Assembly: GCA_964638675.1 (NCBI GenBank)
Contig: CAZXAU010000004.1
Location: 62,001-126,000 of the forward strand
Direction: 5' to 3'
Length of the DNA stretch: 64,000 bases
Source: SIG714 sp964638675
Lineage (GTDB): Bacteria > Bacillota > Clostridia > Oscillospirales > CAG-272
Shown here: piece after piece, positions 17,080 to 25,633 of the stretch
Numbering within the stretch: the stretch's first letter is position 1
Layout of the letters: every line of letters starts with the position of its first letter
Position numbers and translations under genes: made by a program
Notes under the pieces: generated by a model
What the model was told of the DNA's origin: nothing
Seen by the model: only the letters and a program-made list of their open reading frames with translations
Databases searched by the model: none

Positions 17080-17108
17080 ATTGTATCATATACTCATTTG
17101 TTTGTCAA
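17080..17108 (-). promoter_or_regulatory. Promoter of the acidic coiled-coil gene
   Basis: Minus-strand TTGACA (17108-17103) and TACAAT (17085-17080) are 17 bases apart. The start near 17073 places all three repeated start regions in the leader. Confidence 0.85.
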
Positions 17109-17230
17109 GAGTAATCAATATTTATTTTACATTTTTCTGTTTCTCATACTTACTGCATACAATTTCTTATACTGAATTCAAGCCTTTTGCTGCTGTTGCA
17201 TTTAATTTAAGAATTTACGATAAACATCGG

Positions 17231-17318
17231 TTCCCCCCAAGCAGCAGACTGCATTTATACTGTAAAATGAATATTGCGCCATAGTTGAGCACAGAAAATC
17301 CCCGCACAAGGCGGGGCA
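17231..17318. repeat. XRE-downstream repeat, copy A (includes terminator)
   Basis: Shares the core GACTGCATTTATACTGTAAA and flanking ATGAAT and GAGC blocks with copies at 18663 and 19720. Its end forms a hairpin CCCCGC/GCGGGG (17300-17316), a minus-strand terminator for the XRE gene at 17333. Confidence 0.8.
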
Positions 17319-17332
17319 TAAATGGCGATAAG

Positions 17333-18487
17333 CTACTCAGATATATTGTTCACGATGTCGAGTAATTCAGCAAAACGATCCTTTTGACTTAGTTGCTTAA
17401 TATTTTCGTCGGATAATTTTTCAATAAGCCTCTTTTTTATTATTTTTTTGCTGATACGTTGATGTAATTCACTCTTTCCCAGAAGCGGAGATTTTATATC
17501 GATCCGATAAACGCAGTCGCCTTCTGTTTTCTTTTCCGGTTTCACTTCAATGAGTTTAAGATAGTACATAATTGAATTTTCTACTGCTTCCATTGCTTTT
17601 TTATCTTTGCCAACAGCGAGGTACGATCTTGCAAGCAATAAATAACAGTCTCCGGAATCAAAGTCATGGTACGGCAGCGGACATTCATCTTTGAATATCG
17701 CTTTCATAACTTCAAAAAATGTTTCGTATACGTTAATCGCATCGGCATATTTTCCGCTGTTATAATATGCCATACCCAATCTGGCAACATTGTCTTCAAG
17801 AGCCTGAAGCGAATAATCAATATCACTGCACAAACATCTTGCCTCGCACTCATAATTTCCCATATATTCATTCACTCTTGCCATATTGGAATATAGCGTC
17901 AGATCTGTACGGACCGGGAAATTTCGGGCTTCTATTGTTGCTAAATCAAACTTTTTGCTTGCACTGTATAAGAAAACCAGGCATTGGCGTGTACTTAAAA
18001 TATCACTCATGTTTTTGGAATTGGAAATTATGAAATTAGCTTGCCGAATCGTTTCGGGAATAATTTCATCGGCACGATCCTTAGCGTAAATCCATCCGTT
18101 TTCGGGCATAGCCAAATCTACACCCAATCTCATGCAATTATTCATTAAAATGAGATTGCTTGGGTATTTCTTCAAACCATTAATTAAAATATCATATGCT
18201 TTTAAATATGTGTCAAGGTTGCCGTATTCTTTCACTTCATCCGCAAGTGAAACTATTTTCCATGCCTCTTCGGATTCGGCTCCTTTGTCGATTCCGAACA
18301 ATACATCGGTGCTGACATTAAATACAGATGCCAATGGAACGATCTGTGATATATCAGGCATTCCGGAATCATTTTCCCATTTGGAAACAGCCTGATAAGT
18401 AACACCGAGCCGTTCGGCAAGTTCTTCTTGTGTAAAGCCGTATCCCTTTCGCAGACTTTTTATAATTTGTCCCATAGTTGTTGCCAT
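17333..18487 (-). CDS. XRE regulator with helical-repeat C-terminus (paralogue 1)
   Basis: A 384-residue cytoplasmic regulator. Residues 1-65 form an HTH_3 domain (YGFTQEELAERLGVTYQAVS, then KWENDSGMPDISQIVPLASVFNVSTDVLFG). The remainder is all helical, with tetratricopeptide-like repeats (for example YYNSGKYADAINVYETFFE and YLAVGKDKKAMEAVENSIM), a layout that could sense a peptide or protein partner, as in RRNPP-like regulators. AGGAG lies 8 bases before the ATG. It is one of five paralogues in the window. A palindrome CGGTACCG lies at its predicted +1. Confidence 0.85.
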   Translation of the reverse strand: MATTMGQIIKSLRKGYGFTQEELAERLGVTYQAVSKWENDSGMPDISQIVPLASVFNVSTDVLFGIDKGAESEEAWKIVSLADEVKEYGNLDTYLKAYDILINGLKKYPSNLILMNNCMRLGVDLAMPENGWIYAKDRADEIIPETIRQANFIISNSKNMSDILSTRQCLVFLYSASKKFDLATIEARNFPVRTDLTLYSNMARVNEYMGNYECEARCLCSDIDYSLQALEDNVARLGMAYYNSGKYADAINVYETFFEVMKAIFKDECPLPYHDFDSGDCYLLLARSYLAVGKDKKAMEAVENSIMYYLKLIEVKPEKKTEGDCVYRIDIKSPLLGKSELHQRISKKIIKKRLIEKLSDENIKQLSQKDRFAELLDIVNNISE

Positions 18488-18515
18488 AATTTTTTCTCCT
18501 GAAAACTGTTTATAT

Positions 18516-18536
18516 CGGTACCGTATTTGAATTATA
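18516..18536 (-). promoter_or_regulatory. Promoter -10 and +1 palindrome of XRE paralogue 1
   Basis: Minus-strand TATAAT (18536-18531) is followed by the palindrome CGGTACCG (18523-18516) at the predicted start of transcription, which suggests autoregulation. Confidence 0.55.
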
Positions 18537-18662
18537 CCATATAATCTGACATTATGGAAGCGACTGAAAAATGAGTGTTCTAAACTTTGCGTTGAGTATA
18601 TAATATCATAAAATCATGAATAAGTCTACATAAAACCAAAGATGTGCTCCTATAAACAGAGA

Positions 18663-18750
18663 TTTCCCCACAATCGGCTGACTGCGTTTATACGGTTAAA
18701 TGAATACTGCTCCATGTTTGAGCGTAAAAAAACCCCGCACGAAACGAGAC
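18663..18750. repeat. XRE-downstream repeat, copy B
   Basis: Core GACTGCGTTTATACGGTTAA with the same flanking blocks as copies A and C. The terminal hairpin is degraded here (CCCCGCACGAAACGAG), though on the minus strand a run of seven T follows. Confidence 0.8.
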
Positions 18751-18756
18751 CAAGAA

Positions 18757-19542
18757 TTAATTGCTTGCTTTCTTGCGAATTCCGATAATAAAATCGCTTT
18801 CATTACCTTCAAACAACACATCCAATATTTTAATAATCTTTTCTTTGTATTGAGGATTGTTTTCTGTTTCTGAAAGTGCAGTCAGATGATACGATAGCAA
18901 CCATGCCAATGGTTCTATTGCAGATTTTGCAATTTCGTTCTTTTTTGCAGTATCTTTCAAAATGCGCACCAAGGCAGTTTCTCTTGTCTTATACAAATTC
19001 GGCAATTTATAGGCATATTCAAGTGCTTTCTCATAATCTCCATATCTGTAATACGCATCAGAAATATTGGAAAGTGCAGCACCTCTCACTTCTGAATCGT
19101 CACAATATCGCAAAATTTGCTCATGAATCATAATGGATTCCTTTAGAAACTTGCGTTTTTCGTTTTCAGTACCATCGAGTCGTTCAAGAGATGCAGAGAG
19201 CTGAATCAATAAAAGTGAATTGTTGGGATATGTTTTCAGAGCATTTCGCATGAGCTCTACATTTTCCTTATGCTTACCTGATTCTCTGTTTTTCTGCCAC
19301 TTCTGATTGATCTCATCAAGTTTGTTCGCAGCAGATATTTCATCCATACCGATCAATTCATCAATTGACACCCCAAAATAATTTGCCAATGTCGGTAGCA
19401 TTGTGATATCCGGATATCCGTCACCTCGCTCCCATTTGCTGATTGCCTGAAAGGAAATACCGAGATGAGTTGCAACTTCTTCTTGAGTCAAATCTCTGTC
19501 ACGGCGCAATTTTTTCAATTTATCTCCAATCATCAATTCCAT
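18757..19542 (-). CDS. XRE regulator with helical-repeat C-terminus (paralogue 2)
   Basis: A 261-residue regulator. The HTH spans residues about 8-62 (LTQEEVATHLGISFQAISKW, then ERGDGYPDITMLPTLANYFG). The C-terminal about 190 residues are helical repeats (YYRYGDYEKALEYAYKLPNL is TPR-like). It is shorter than the other paralogues by about 100 residues but has no internal stop. GGAGG lies 8 bases before the start. It is followed by repeat copy B and preceded by its own palindrome GACATGTC at the predicted +1. Tandem arrangement with paralogues 1 and 3 points to local duplication and divergence. Confidence 0.85.
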   Translation of the reverse strand: MELMIGDKLKKLRRDRDLTQEEVATHLGISFQAISKWERGDGYPDITMLPTLANYFGVSIDELIGMDEISAANKLDEINQKWQKNRESGKHKENVELMRNALKTYPNNSLLLIQLSASLERLDGTENEKRKFLKESIMIHEQILRYCDDSEVRGAALSNISDAYYRYGDYEKALEYAYKLPNLYKTRETALVRILKDTAKKNEIAKSAIEPLAWLLSYHLTALSETENNPQYKEKIIKILDVLFEGNESDFIIGIRKKASN

Positions 19543-19571
19543 AATAATAACCTCCGTATTTATATTATTTC

Positions 19572-19592
19572 GACATGTCTGAGTATATTATA
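19572..19592 (-). promoter_or_regulatory. Promoter -10 and +1 palindrome of XRE paralogue 2
   Basis: Minus-strand TATAAT (19592-19587), then palindrome GACATGTC (19579-19572) at the predicted +1. Confidence 0.55.
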
Positions 19593-19719
19593 GGGCATTT
19601 TTGATAGTAAATCAATAACCGTAGCATAGACTTAATTATACGAATCGTAGTATTTTTCTACAAACACCAATTGATGATACATAAACCTAAAGAAAGTAAG
19701 TAATCCCATGAACAGGATT

Positions 19720-19808
19720 TTCCTCCTAAGTAGCGGACTGCGTTTATACGGTAAAAAGAATGATGCTCCCGTAGCTGTGTATAAAAAGCCCCACACTAAG
19801 TGTGGCAA
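19720..19808. repeat. XRE-downstream repeat, copy C (includes terminator)
   Basis: Core GACTGCGTTTATACGGTAAA, matching copy B over 17 bases. Ends in the hairpin GCCCCACAC/GTGTGGC (19788-19805) followed by TTTTTA on the minus strand, terminating paralogue 3. Confidence 0.85.
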
Positions 19809-19812
19809 AGGA

Positions 19813-20868
19813 TCAGAGAGCAGCGAGGCGTTTCTTAATGTTCACATACCTGCAATCATCTTTTACCGGAACAAATACATACTCTTTATTATTGAGGTAT
19901 CTCAACTGGGATTGAGCCAGTGTTTCTTCACTGCTTTTTGTAATGTTGTTTTGATTGATTTTGACCTTGTTTACAAGCAAAGATGAATGTGAGATTTCAG
20001 TGAAACCTTTATAATTTTTAATATGTTCGAGCATCTGTTCAAGCTCGTCGAGTGCTTTTTCAAATTGTTCGGATCTTGCGCTTTCGATTGCCATAAAGAA
20101 ACTTATTCTTGCCAAACGCTCATCCCATAATCCGAAATCTTTATTCGGAAAGATCATATAGAAAATATCATACAAAGTATTCCACATTGAATGCTTTTCC
20201 TTATGGGTGTATCCGGAAGCATCGCAGTCGAGCAGATATTTCATATACAGATACATCCGGTCGCATACCTTCCAAAAATAATTACGGCAATGATCTACAA
20301 GTTCATCGCCTTCAAGTACATGAACACGCAGATCTTCTGCGGGCGGCATCATCTCGGCATACTGCAAAGCTTTATTTCTGTCACCTTTATGCAAATAGGA
20401 GAAACACAAACCGCGAATGGCTCCCATTCTATATTCCATATTGGCAGATGCTAAAAGCCGTTCTCCGAGCATGACGATTTCATCAAAGCTTTCATCAATA
20501 TATCCGTTTTGTAAGACTCTCATTAAGTAATAGTTTATTGTTTCGTCATTCGGATATTTTTTCTGCATGGAACGGCACAGATCCAATCTTTCCGCTGTTT
20601 TTCCTTGGCTATGCAGCTCAGCATATTTTATTGTGAATTCTTTGATCTCGGATTGCTTTTTACTTTTGGCAATATCAATTTCAAGCAAAACATCGGCGCT
20701 GACCTCAAAAATGTTTGAAAGTACAGGGAGATGAGAAATGTCGGGTGCGGTCTTATCACACTCCCATTGAGAAACGGCATTTGTGGAAACCCCCAATAAT
20801 TCAGCAAGCTGCTCCTGCGTGATATTTCTATCTCGTCGCAGTTTTTTAATCGTAGTTCCAATAGACAT
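19813..20868 (-). CDS. XRE regulator with helical-repeat C-terminus (paralogue 3)
   Basis: A 351-residue regulator. The HTH covers residues about 8-65 (ITQEQLAELLGVSTNAVSQW, then ECDKTAPDISHLPVLSNIFE). The all-helical tail includes YAELHSQGKTAERLDLCRSM and repeated KALQYAEMM-type segments that look like degenerate TPRs. AAGGAG is placed 8 bases before the ATG. The divergence of the tails among the paralogues, against a conserved HTH, suggests each listens to a different partner. A near-palindrome AAAAGCACTTTT lies at the predicted +1. Confidence 0.85.
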   Translation of the reverse strand: MSIGTTIKKLRRDRNITQEQLAELLGVSTNAVSQWECDKTAPDISHLPVLSNIFEVSADVLLEIDIAKSKKQSEIKEFTIKYAELHSQGKTAERLDLCRSMQKKYPNDETINYYLMRVLQNGYIDESFDEIVMLGERLLASANMEYRMGAIRGLCFSYLHKGDRNKALQYAEMMPPAEDLRVHVLEGDELVDHCRNYFWKVCDRMYLYMKYLLDCDASGYTHKEKHSMWNTLYDIFYMIFPNKDFGLWDERLARISFFMAIESARSEQFEKALDELEQMLEHIKNYKGFTEISHSSLLVNKVKINQNNITKSSEETLAQSQLRYLNNKEYVFVPVKDDCRYVNIKKRLAAL

Positions 20869-20891
20869 AATATAATCTCCTTTGTTTTTTC

Positions 20892-20917
20892 AAAAGCACT
20901 TTTGTACCATAATTATA
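20892..20917 (-). promoter_or_regulatory. Promoter -10 and +1 near-palindrome of XRE paralogue 3
   Basis: Minus-strand TATAAT (20917-20912) followed by AAAAG-CA-CTTTT (20892-20903 on the plus strand) at the predicted +1. Confidence 0.5.
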
Positions 20918-21123
20918 TACATCTTCTTTTTGATTTTACACCAAGTATTTTACGAGCGTAATTAAATTAATGCTTTACTTTTTTCAGTAATAGTTTATCA
21001 CAAATGTATATAAAACATAGTGCTTCGGCACAATGTCCGAGACTGTACTGTATATCTACTCAGGAAAAGTCATTAATACATATGTGGCACTCTCGTGGGC
21101 ACTAACGAAGCCCAGAAATGCAT

Positions 21124-22980
21124 TTATTTCACGGCGTGCCACACCTGCATCTCACATACGCCTCGGTTGGCAAAGGCATAATACGGTATTAACTTTGCTT
21201 GTGTGACGATATCAGAGTCATGCTTAACGCTGTAGAGCGGAGCATCTTTATCATATTTTCTTCTGTACGCCCTAACTCTCAGAACCGGAACTCCGAGCGA
21301 GACATCCCTGTCCGTGATAAAACGAGCCCTGCCATCAATACATATATCACGGAGATATGCACCGTTATCCACACTTTCCATGCAGTATACAACAGGCCCT
21401 TTCATGACAGCATATCTCCGACAGTCAAAGACAGCCTCGGGTCTTGCTTCGATCAGACGCACCTTCATTCCGAAATCAAATGAGAGGCTTTCTCCGTCTT
21501 TCACATCAAAATATGCGTACCCTTTGACCGTTTCACCGGTATAATTTTCGCACCAATCGGGAATCCTCACGGCGATTCTCGTATCTGCACCGGTCACCGT
21601 AATGCATACCTTTCCGCTCTCCGGAAAACGAGTCTTTTGCTCTATACATATCTGTGTTCCTTTGCGGTCAATAACCGTTTTACTCTGCATATACTGATGC
21701 ACATACAGCGTATGACCATCATCTGTATAGAGCAGATCTGCCAAAGACGAGATAAACCGTACGATATTGGGCGGACAGCAGGAGCAGGAAAACACCTGCG
21801 AGCGTTGCATCTGCGGCCAATGCATTGAATGATGTGTACGGCTGACATCACGTGTATGAAGATATGGTATTATCTCCAGCGGGTTTTCGTAAAAGAAAGC
21901 TTTGCCGTCAAGCGACACAGACGAAAGAAAGCCGTTATATATTATCCGCTCTATGGTATTCGCATATTTGGAATCGGGATCGAGTCTGAGCATACGGTTT
22001 GCAAACAATGCAAGTCCGAGTGCGGCACAGCTCTCGGTATATGCAAGCAGATTGGATAGGTCAAAGGCAACAGTGAAGGCTTCTCCGCACGAGGATGAGC
22101 CTATACCGCCCGTGATATACATTTTTTTATTTATGATATCGTCAAACAGCCGCTCGCACGCTCTGCGCAGTTCAACGTCTCCTGTTTTCAGTGCGATATC
22201 TGCCATGCCGCAATACAGATAAACTGCTCTGACGGCATGCCCCTGCGCTTCATACTGCTCTCTTACCGGTTTATGCGACTGATCGTACAGACTGTTTGAC
22301 CAATCGGTCGGCTTCTCCTGACGCTTGCCTCTCTCATCTATAAAAAATTCCGCAAGCTCAAGATATCTTTCCTCACCGGTACAATCATAAAGCCTGACCA
22401 GAGCAAGCTCTATCTCTTCGTGTCCGGGCGTTACAAAAGCCGTATCACGGTCGATCTTGAAACGCTTTTCGATATGATCGGCATATCTGCACATACAGTC
22501 CAGCAGCTTACGTTTCCCCGTTGCCTCATAATATGCAACTGCCGCTTCTATCAGGTGTCCGGCACAGTAAAGCTCGTGGCAGCTCCGGTCTGTATAGCGT
22601 TTTTCGGGTTCTACCGCGGTATAATATATATTAAAATAACCGTCGTCTCCCTGATTCTTTTCAATGTTATCAATGATCTTATCGGCAAGTCGTTCCAGCT
22701 TCGGTTCTTTCTTCAGCTTTGTCAGATACGCCACACCTTCTATCCATTTGGCTACATCAGAGTCCCAGAAAATGTGCGGCCGATGCGGCATTCCTTCCTT
22801 CCAATCACATTTGAATGCATCGATACGTCCTGTCTCCTTGAATCGCTCGTATACCGCATAGACGGTCGTATCTCTCACCATCTTCTGCTTATGTTTCCAA
22901 AGTCCTCCCGTGACGACCGTGTGCTGATATCCTATTTTATTCATGCTTGCCACCGTTTCTTCATTCTCTCTTTTATTCAT
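21124..22980 (-). CDS. Glycoside hydrolase family 127 (beta-L-arabinofuranosidase type)
   Basis: A 618-residue cytoplasmic glycosidase, likely removing beta-L-arabinofuranose or a related sugar from plant glycans taken up as oligosaccharides. Family hallmarks are present: DKIIDNIEKNQGDDGYFNIY and HELYCAGHLIEAAVAYYEAT in the alpha/alpha barrel, TESCA (the Glu and first zinc Cys) and CSCCPPN (the nucleophile Cys and second zinc Cys), so the unusual Cys-zinc active site is intact. No signal peptide. Start 22980 follows AAAGGAG. The frame extends further upstream but without a ribosome site, and that extension would overlap the divergent AraC gene's promoter. Confidence 0.9.
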   Translation of the reverse strand: MNKRENEETVASMNKIGYQHTVVTGGLWKHKQKMVRDTTVYAVYERFKETGRIDAFKCDWKEGMPHRPHIFWDSDVAKWIEGVAYLTKLKKEPKLERLADKIIDNIEKNQGDDGYFNIYYTAVEPEKRYTDRSCHELYCAGHLIEAAVAYYEATGKRKLLDCMCRYADHIEKRFKIDRDTAFVTPGHEEIELALVRLYDCTGEERYLELAEFFIDERGKRQEKPTDWSNSLYDQSHKPVREQYEAQGHAVRAVYLYCGMADIALKTGDVELRRACERLFDDIINKKMYITGGIGSSSCGEAFTVAFDLSNLLAYTESCAALGLALFANRMLRLDPDSKYANTIERIIYNGFLSSVSLDGKAFFYENPLEIIPYLHTRDVSRTHHSMHWPQMQRSQVFSCSCCPPNIVRFISSLADLLYTDDGHTLYVHQYMQSKTVIDRKGTQICIEQKTRFPESGKVCITVTGADTRIAVRIPDWCENYTGETVKGYAYFDVKDGESLSFDFGMKVRLIEARPEAVFDCRRYAVMKGPVVYCMESVDNGAYLRDICIDGRARFITDRDVSLGVPVLRVRAYRRKYDKDAPLYSVKHDSDIVTQAKLIPYYAFANRGVCEMQVWHAVK

Positions 22981-23155
22981 GCCGGCGTTGCTCCTTTCTT
23001 CCCTCAAACAAGCTTTTCCGAGTCTAAAACATGCAAAAAACAGTTGTTTTTTCAGACATCTATTGATTTTTTGGGGTTTATCTGTTATTATTATATAAAA
23101 CATGATTTTAGTTTTCAATCCCCCGAAACGGAGAATAGGAGCAAAAATCCGACAT

Positions 23156-23941
23156 ATGTACGATCATATCAAATTCATGGGCGGCGGCAAATTTATTTCA
23201 AGAGGAAAATGGAAGCATCCCGAACGCATAATCGACAGTACGGAAATCATCATCCTCACACAGGGAACGGTGTATATATCTGTAGATCAAAGAGAATACA
23301 TACTTACTCCGGGAGATGTGCTGCGGCTTGATGAAGGTATTCGACACGGCGGAACGAGATTCAGCACCGAAGATGTTTCTTTCTTCTGGATGCATTTTAC
23401 AGGTGCAAAAAAGGATGAACTCCCGCCCGCTTACTTTCAGCCGTCAAGCACGGTACAATCAGAGCTTATCTGCCGTCAGCTCCTGCACTATGCAAATACA
23501 GAAGGTTATCCGCCCGAAAGTGCCGACTGTCTCATGCGTGTACTGCTCATGGAGCTGCATTTTGAAAACCAACGCGCGTCCGTCGGAAACAACCATACAT
23601 GCATGCATGTATGCACAGCGGTCCGTGAATGGGTACGAGTGAACTGTGATCTTCCGATCAAGGCTTCGGATATAGCCGCACATTTCAACTACAATGAAGA
23701 CTATCTGAACCGTATATTCAAACAGTATCATCCCAAAGGTCTGAAAGCGTATATAGACGAAATAAAAATGCAAAAGATCAAAAACGACCTCATCAACTCA
23801 ATGCTTTCGCTGCAGGAGATCGCATCAAAATACGCATTCGGCGATTATAAGTATTTTTTGAAGTATTTCAAATATCACGAAGGTGTTTCGCCTACAAAAT
23901 ACCGTCAGGTATATTGCAACATACATACAAACAATTCTTAG
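23156..23941 (+). CDS. AraC-family transcription regulator
   Basis: A 261-residue sugar-responsive activator. The N-terminal half is a cupin sensor (TVYISVDQREYILTPGDVLR, DEGIRHGGTRF). The C-terminal about 95 residues form the two-helix-turn-helix DNA-binding domain (IKASDIAAHFNYNEDYLNRI and LSLQEIASKYAFGDYKYFLK, ending HEGVSPTKYRQVY). It is divergent from the GH127 gene and is the likely arabinoside-responsive regulator of it. The chosen ATG at 23156 has AGGAG 14 bases upstream, longer than usual. An upstream ATG at 23102 has none. Confidence 0.87.
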   Translation: MYDHIKFMGGGKFISRGKWKHPERIIDSTEIIILTQGTVYISVDQREYILTPGDVLRLDEGIRHGGTRFSTEDVSFFWMHFTGAKKDELPPAYFQPSSTVQSELICRQLLHYANTEGYPPESADCLMRVLLMELHFENQRASVGNNHTCMHVCTAVREWVRVNCDLPIKASDIAAHFNYNEDYLNRIFKQYHPKGLKAYIDEIKMQKIKNDLINSMLSLQEIASKYAFGDYKYFLKYFKYHEGVSPTKYRQVYCNIHTNNS

Positions 23942-24192
23942 CCGTTTCGGAAAGAGTGAAGTTATTTATGACCGGATCTGTTTCTTTTTTGGGGAATAAA
24001 TAATTAATCATCAGTTAAGCTCTTGTTCCCACGGCTCAATTGTGAATAGGCAATCGGGAACACCTGTAAAATCCATATATAATTGCTTTGTCAGTTAAGT
24101 CGTTGTCGAACTCACCTATCATTAGTTTGCAAAATTGCGAAAAAACACAAAATATTCGGAAATGATCAGAAAACAGGCGTGACAATAACAAC

Positions 24193-24245
24193 TCACCCGG
24201 GCTGTTTCCCTTAATTCGGAATCAGCCCGGGTGATCTTCTTATTT
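24193..24245. terminator. Bidirectional terminator between araC-like and XRE paralogue 4
   Basis: TCACCCGGGCTG (24193-24204) pairs perfectly with CAGCCCGGGTGA (24223-24234), with an inner TTCC/GGAA pair. A T-rich tail follows on the plus strand. It separates convergent genes. The rest of 23942-24267 holds no gene that I can see. Confidence 0.9.
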
Positions 24246-24267
24246 TTTTATAAAGGTTTGAAACATA

Positions 24268-25368
24268 TCATTCCTCGACATTCCACTGCCCTGCGTACTC
24301 GGAGAGTTTATTCCTTATATCGGTAAACTCTTGAGTTTCGCGCATATTGTCAAAAACCTTATTATCCATTGTTTCAATAAGGCAACACGCATCATTTTTC
24401 GATGAATCTGTACACCATGAGCCGGGATCCATTCCCCTGAAAACAAGAGATGTGTATTTCTCCCCATCGGATGTAACAAATTGAATGGCGTGTTCTGCTG
24501 CCAGACGAAGGTGTGTCAGTGCCTTATCATTTTCACCGTTTTGAGCATAATAGAAAGCCTGCTCCCTATGGGTGTCGGAAAGATGTGTATGATAAAATCC
24601 GAAATCTCCGTTTTCAAAAAACAGATGCAGCAGTGCTATGCGTTTGTCCCGAAGAATGGCATTCTCCTGTGCTGTGTAAGCATTCTCTCCCGAATCCAAT
24701 TTTGTCTGTAAGGTAGACAGAGCGTTTGAAAGAAATTGAAGCAGAGCAGAAGCTTCTTTTTGCCTGGCGTAATATTTTTCGCTTCCCGAGTAAACACTGC
24801 TGAGCAACATTTCCTGTGATATAGCCATAAACGGCATGGATCTTGCCATTTTTACCGCTTCGTCAAGCCTTCCGGCGTCACGGTAGGTAAAACATAAAGT
24901 TTGAATTGCACTGTTTCTTTGACGATCTACGTTGCTTTGTGCAAGGATCTTTTCCCCCCATTTGATGGCCTCATCGAGATATTTGCGCTCTCCCGTATTC
25001 CTGCGGTACTGCCAGAATGCTACATACATCAGTGATTCTATTATATCACAATGATCGGGATATTTTTTCAGCCCCTCTTCCAATATTTTGCGTGCCTGCT
25101 CAAGATATCCTCTGCTCGAGTATTTTTCCGCTTCAATGCAAATTGCGGCTACCTTTTCCTGTCTGCGTGTTAGGTCAATTTCCAAAAGCTCATCTGAAGT
25201 AACACCGAACAAATTACAAAGCGGAGCAATCAGCGAAATATCCGGCATTGCAACATCGGTTTCCCAGCGGCTTACTGCCTGCGGAGAAACAGACAGTATG
25301 TCGGCGAGTTGTTCTTGTGTCATATTTGTATTTCTGCGTAATTTTTTTATTATCTGACCGAATGACAT
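24268..25368 (-). CDS. XRE regulator with helical-repeat C-terminus (paralogue 4)
   Basis: A 366-residue paralogue of the regulators at 17333-20868. HTH residues about 8-65 (MTQEQLADILSVSPQAVSRW, ETDVAMPDISLIAPLCNLFG), followed by helical repeats (EAEKYSSRGYLEQARKILEE, NGENDKALTHLRLAAEHAI). GAGG precedes the ATG. Its flanks differ from the tandem copies: it has its own strong terminator and lacks the A/B/C repeat. The palindrome CGGTACCG, the same as at paralogue 1, lies at 25429-25436, here upstream of the -10 rather than at +1. Confidence 0.85.
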   Translation of the reverse strand: MSFGQIIKKLRRNTNMTQEQLADILSVSPQAVSRWETDVAMPDISLIAPLCNLFGVTSDELLEIDLTRRQEKVAAICIEAEKYSSRGYLEQARKILEEGLKKYPDHCDIIESLMYVAFWQYRRNTGERKYLDEAIKWGEKILAQSNVDRQRNSAIQTLCFTYRDAGRLDEAVKMARSMPFMAISQEMLLSSVYSGSEKYYARQKEASALLQFLSNALSTLQTKLDSGENAYTAQENAILRDKRIALLHLFFENGDFGFYHTHLSDTHREQAFYYAQNGENDKALTHLRLAAEHAIQFVTSDGEKYTSLVFRGMDPGSWCTDSSKNDACCLIETMDNKVFDNMRETQEFTDIRNKLSEYAGQWNVEE

Positions 25369-25417
25369 ATTAATACCTCTTTGTTATAAATTCAGGTGAC
25401 GTCGATCCTGTAGCTTT

Positions 25418-25436
25418 ATTATATCAGACGGTACCG
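25418..25436 (-). promoter_or_regulatory. Promoter -10 and CGGTACCG palindrome of XRE paralogue 4
   Basis: Minus-strand TATAAT (25423-25418) with CGGTACCG (25436-25429) in the -10/-35 spacer. The same 8-bp palindrome occurs at paralogue 1, so the two regulators may share or cross-read operators. Confidence 0.5.
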
Positions 25437-25633
25437 GGCATTTCAAGTTCACGTTAATTGATAAAATAACAATTTTAAATTGAGTGCCGGACATGAAAAT
25501 GACTCTTTAAAAGCTGACCGAATCTGAATTCGGCTTGTTCTGACAGAAATATTATAAAATCAAATCGGGTATATCGAAATCGGTCTGCCCCTCGCCGCAC
25601 TGCTGGCTTCGGCACGCAGAGGTTTTATTATGC

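Noticed and set aside
17231..19808. A/B/C repeats as a CRISPR or insertion-sequence trace
   Set aside because: Only three copies over 2.6 kb, each attached to a homologous gene, no regular spacers, no terminal inverted repeats and no transposase.
22981..23118. N-terminal extension of the GH127 frame
   Set aside because: No Shine-Dalgarno for the upstream start, hydrophobic stretch not signal-like, and AAAGGAG supports 22980. The extension would also run into the divergent araC region.
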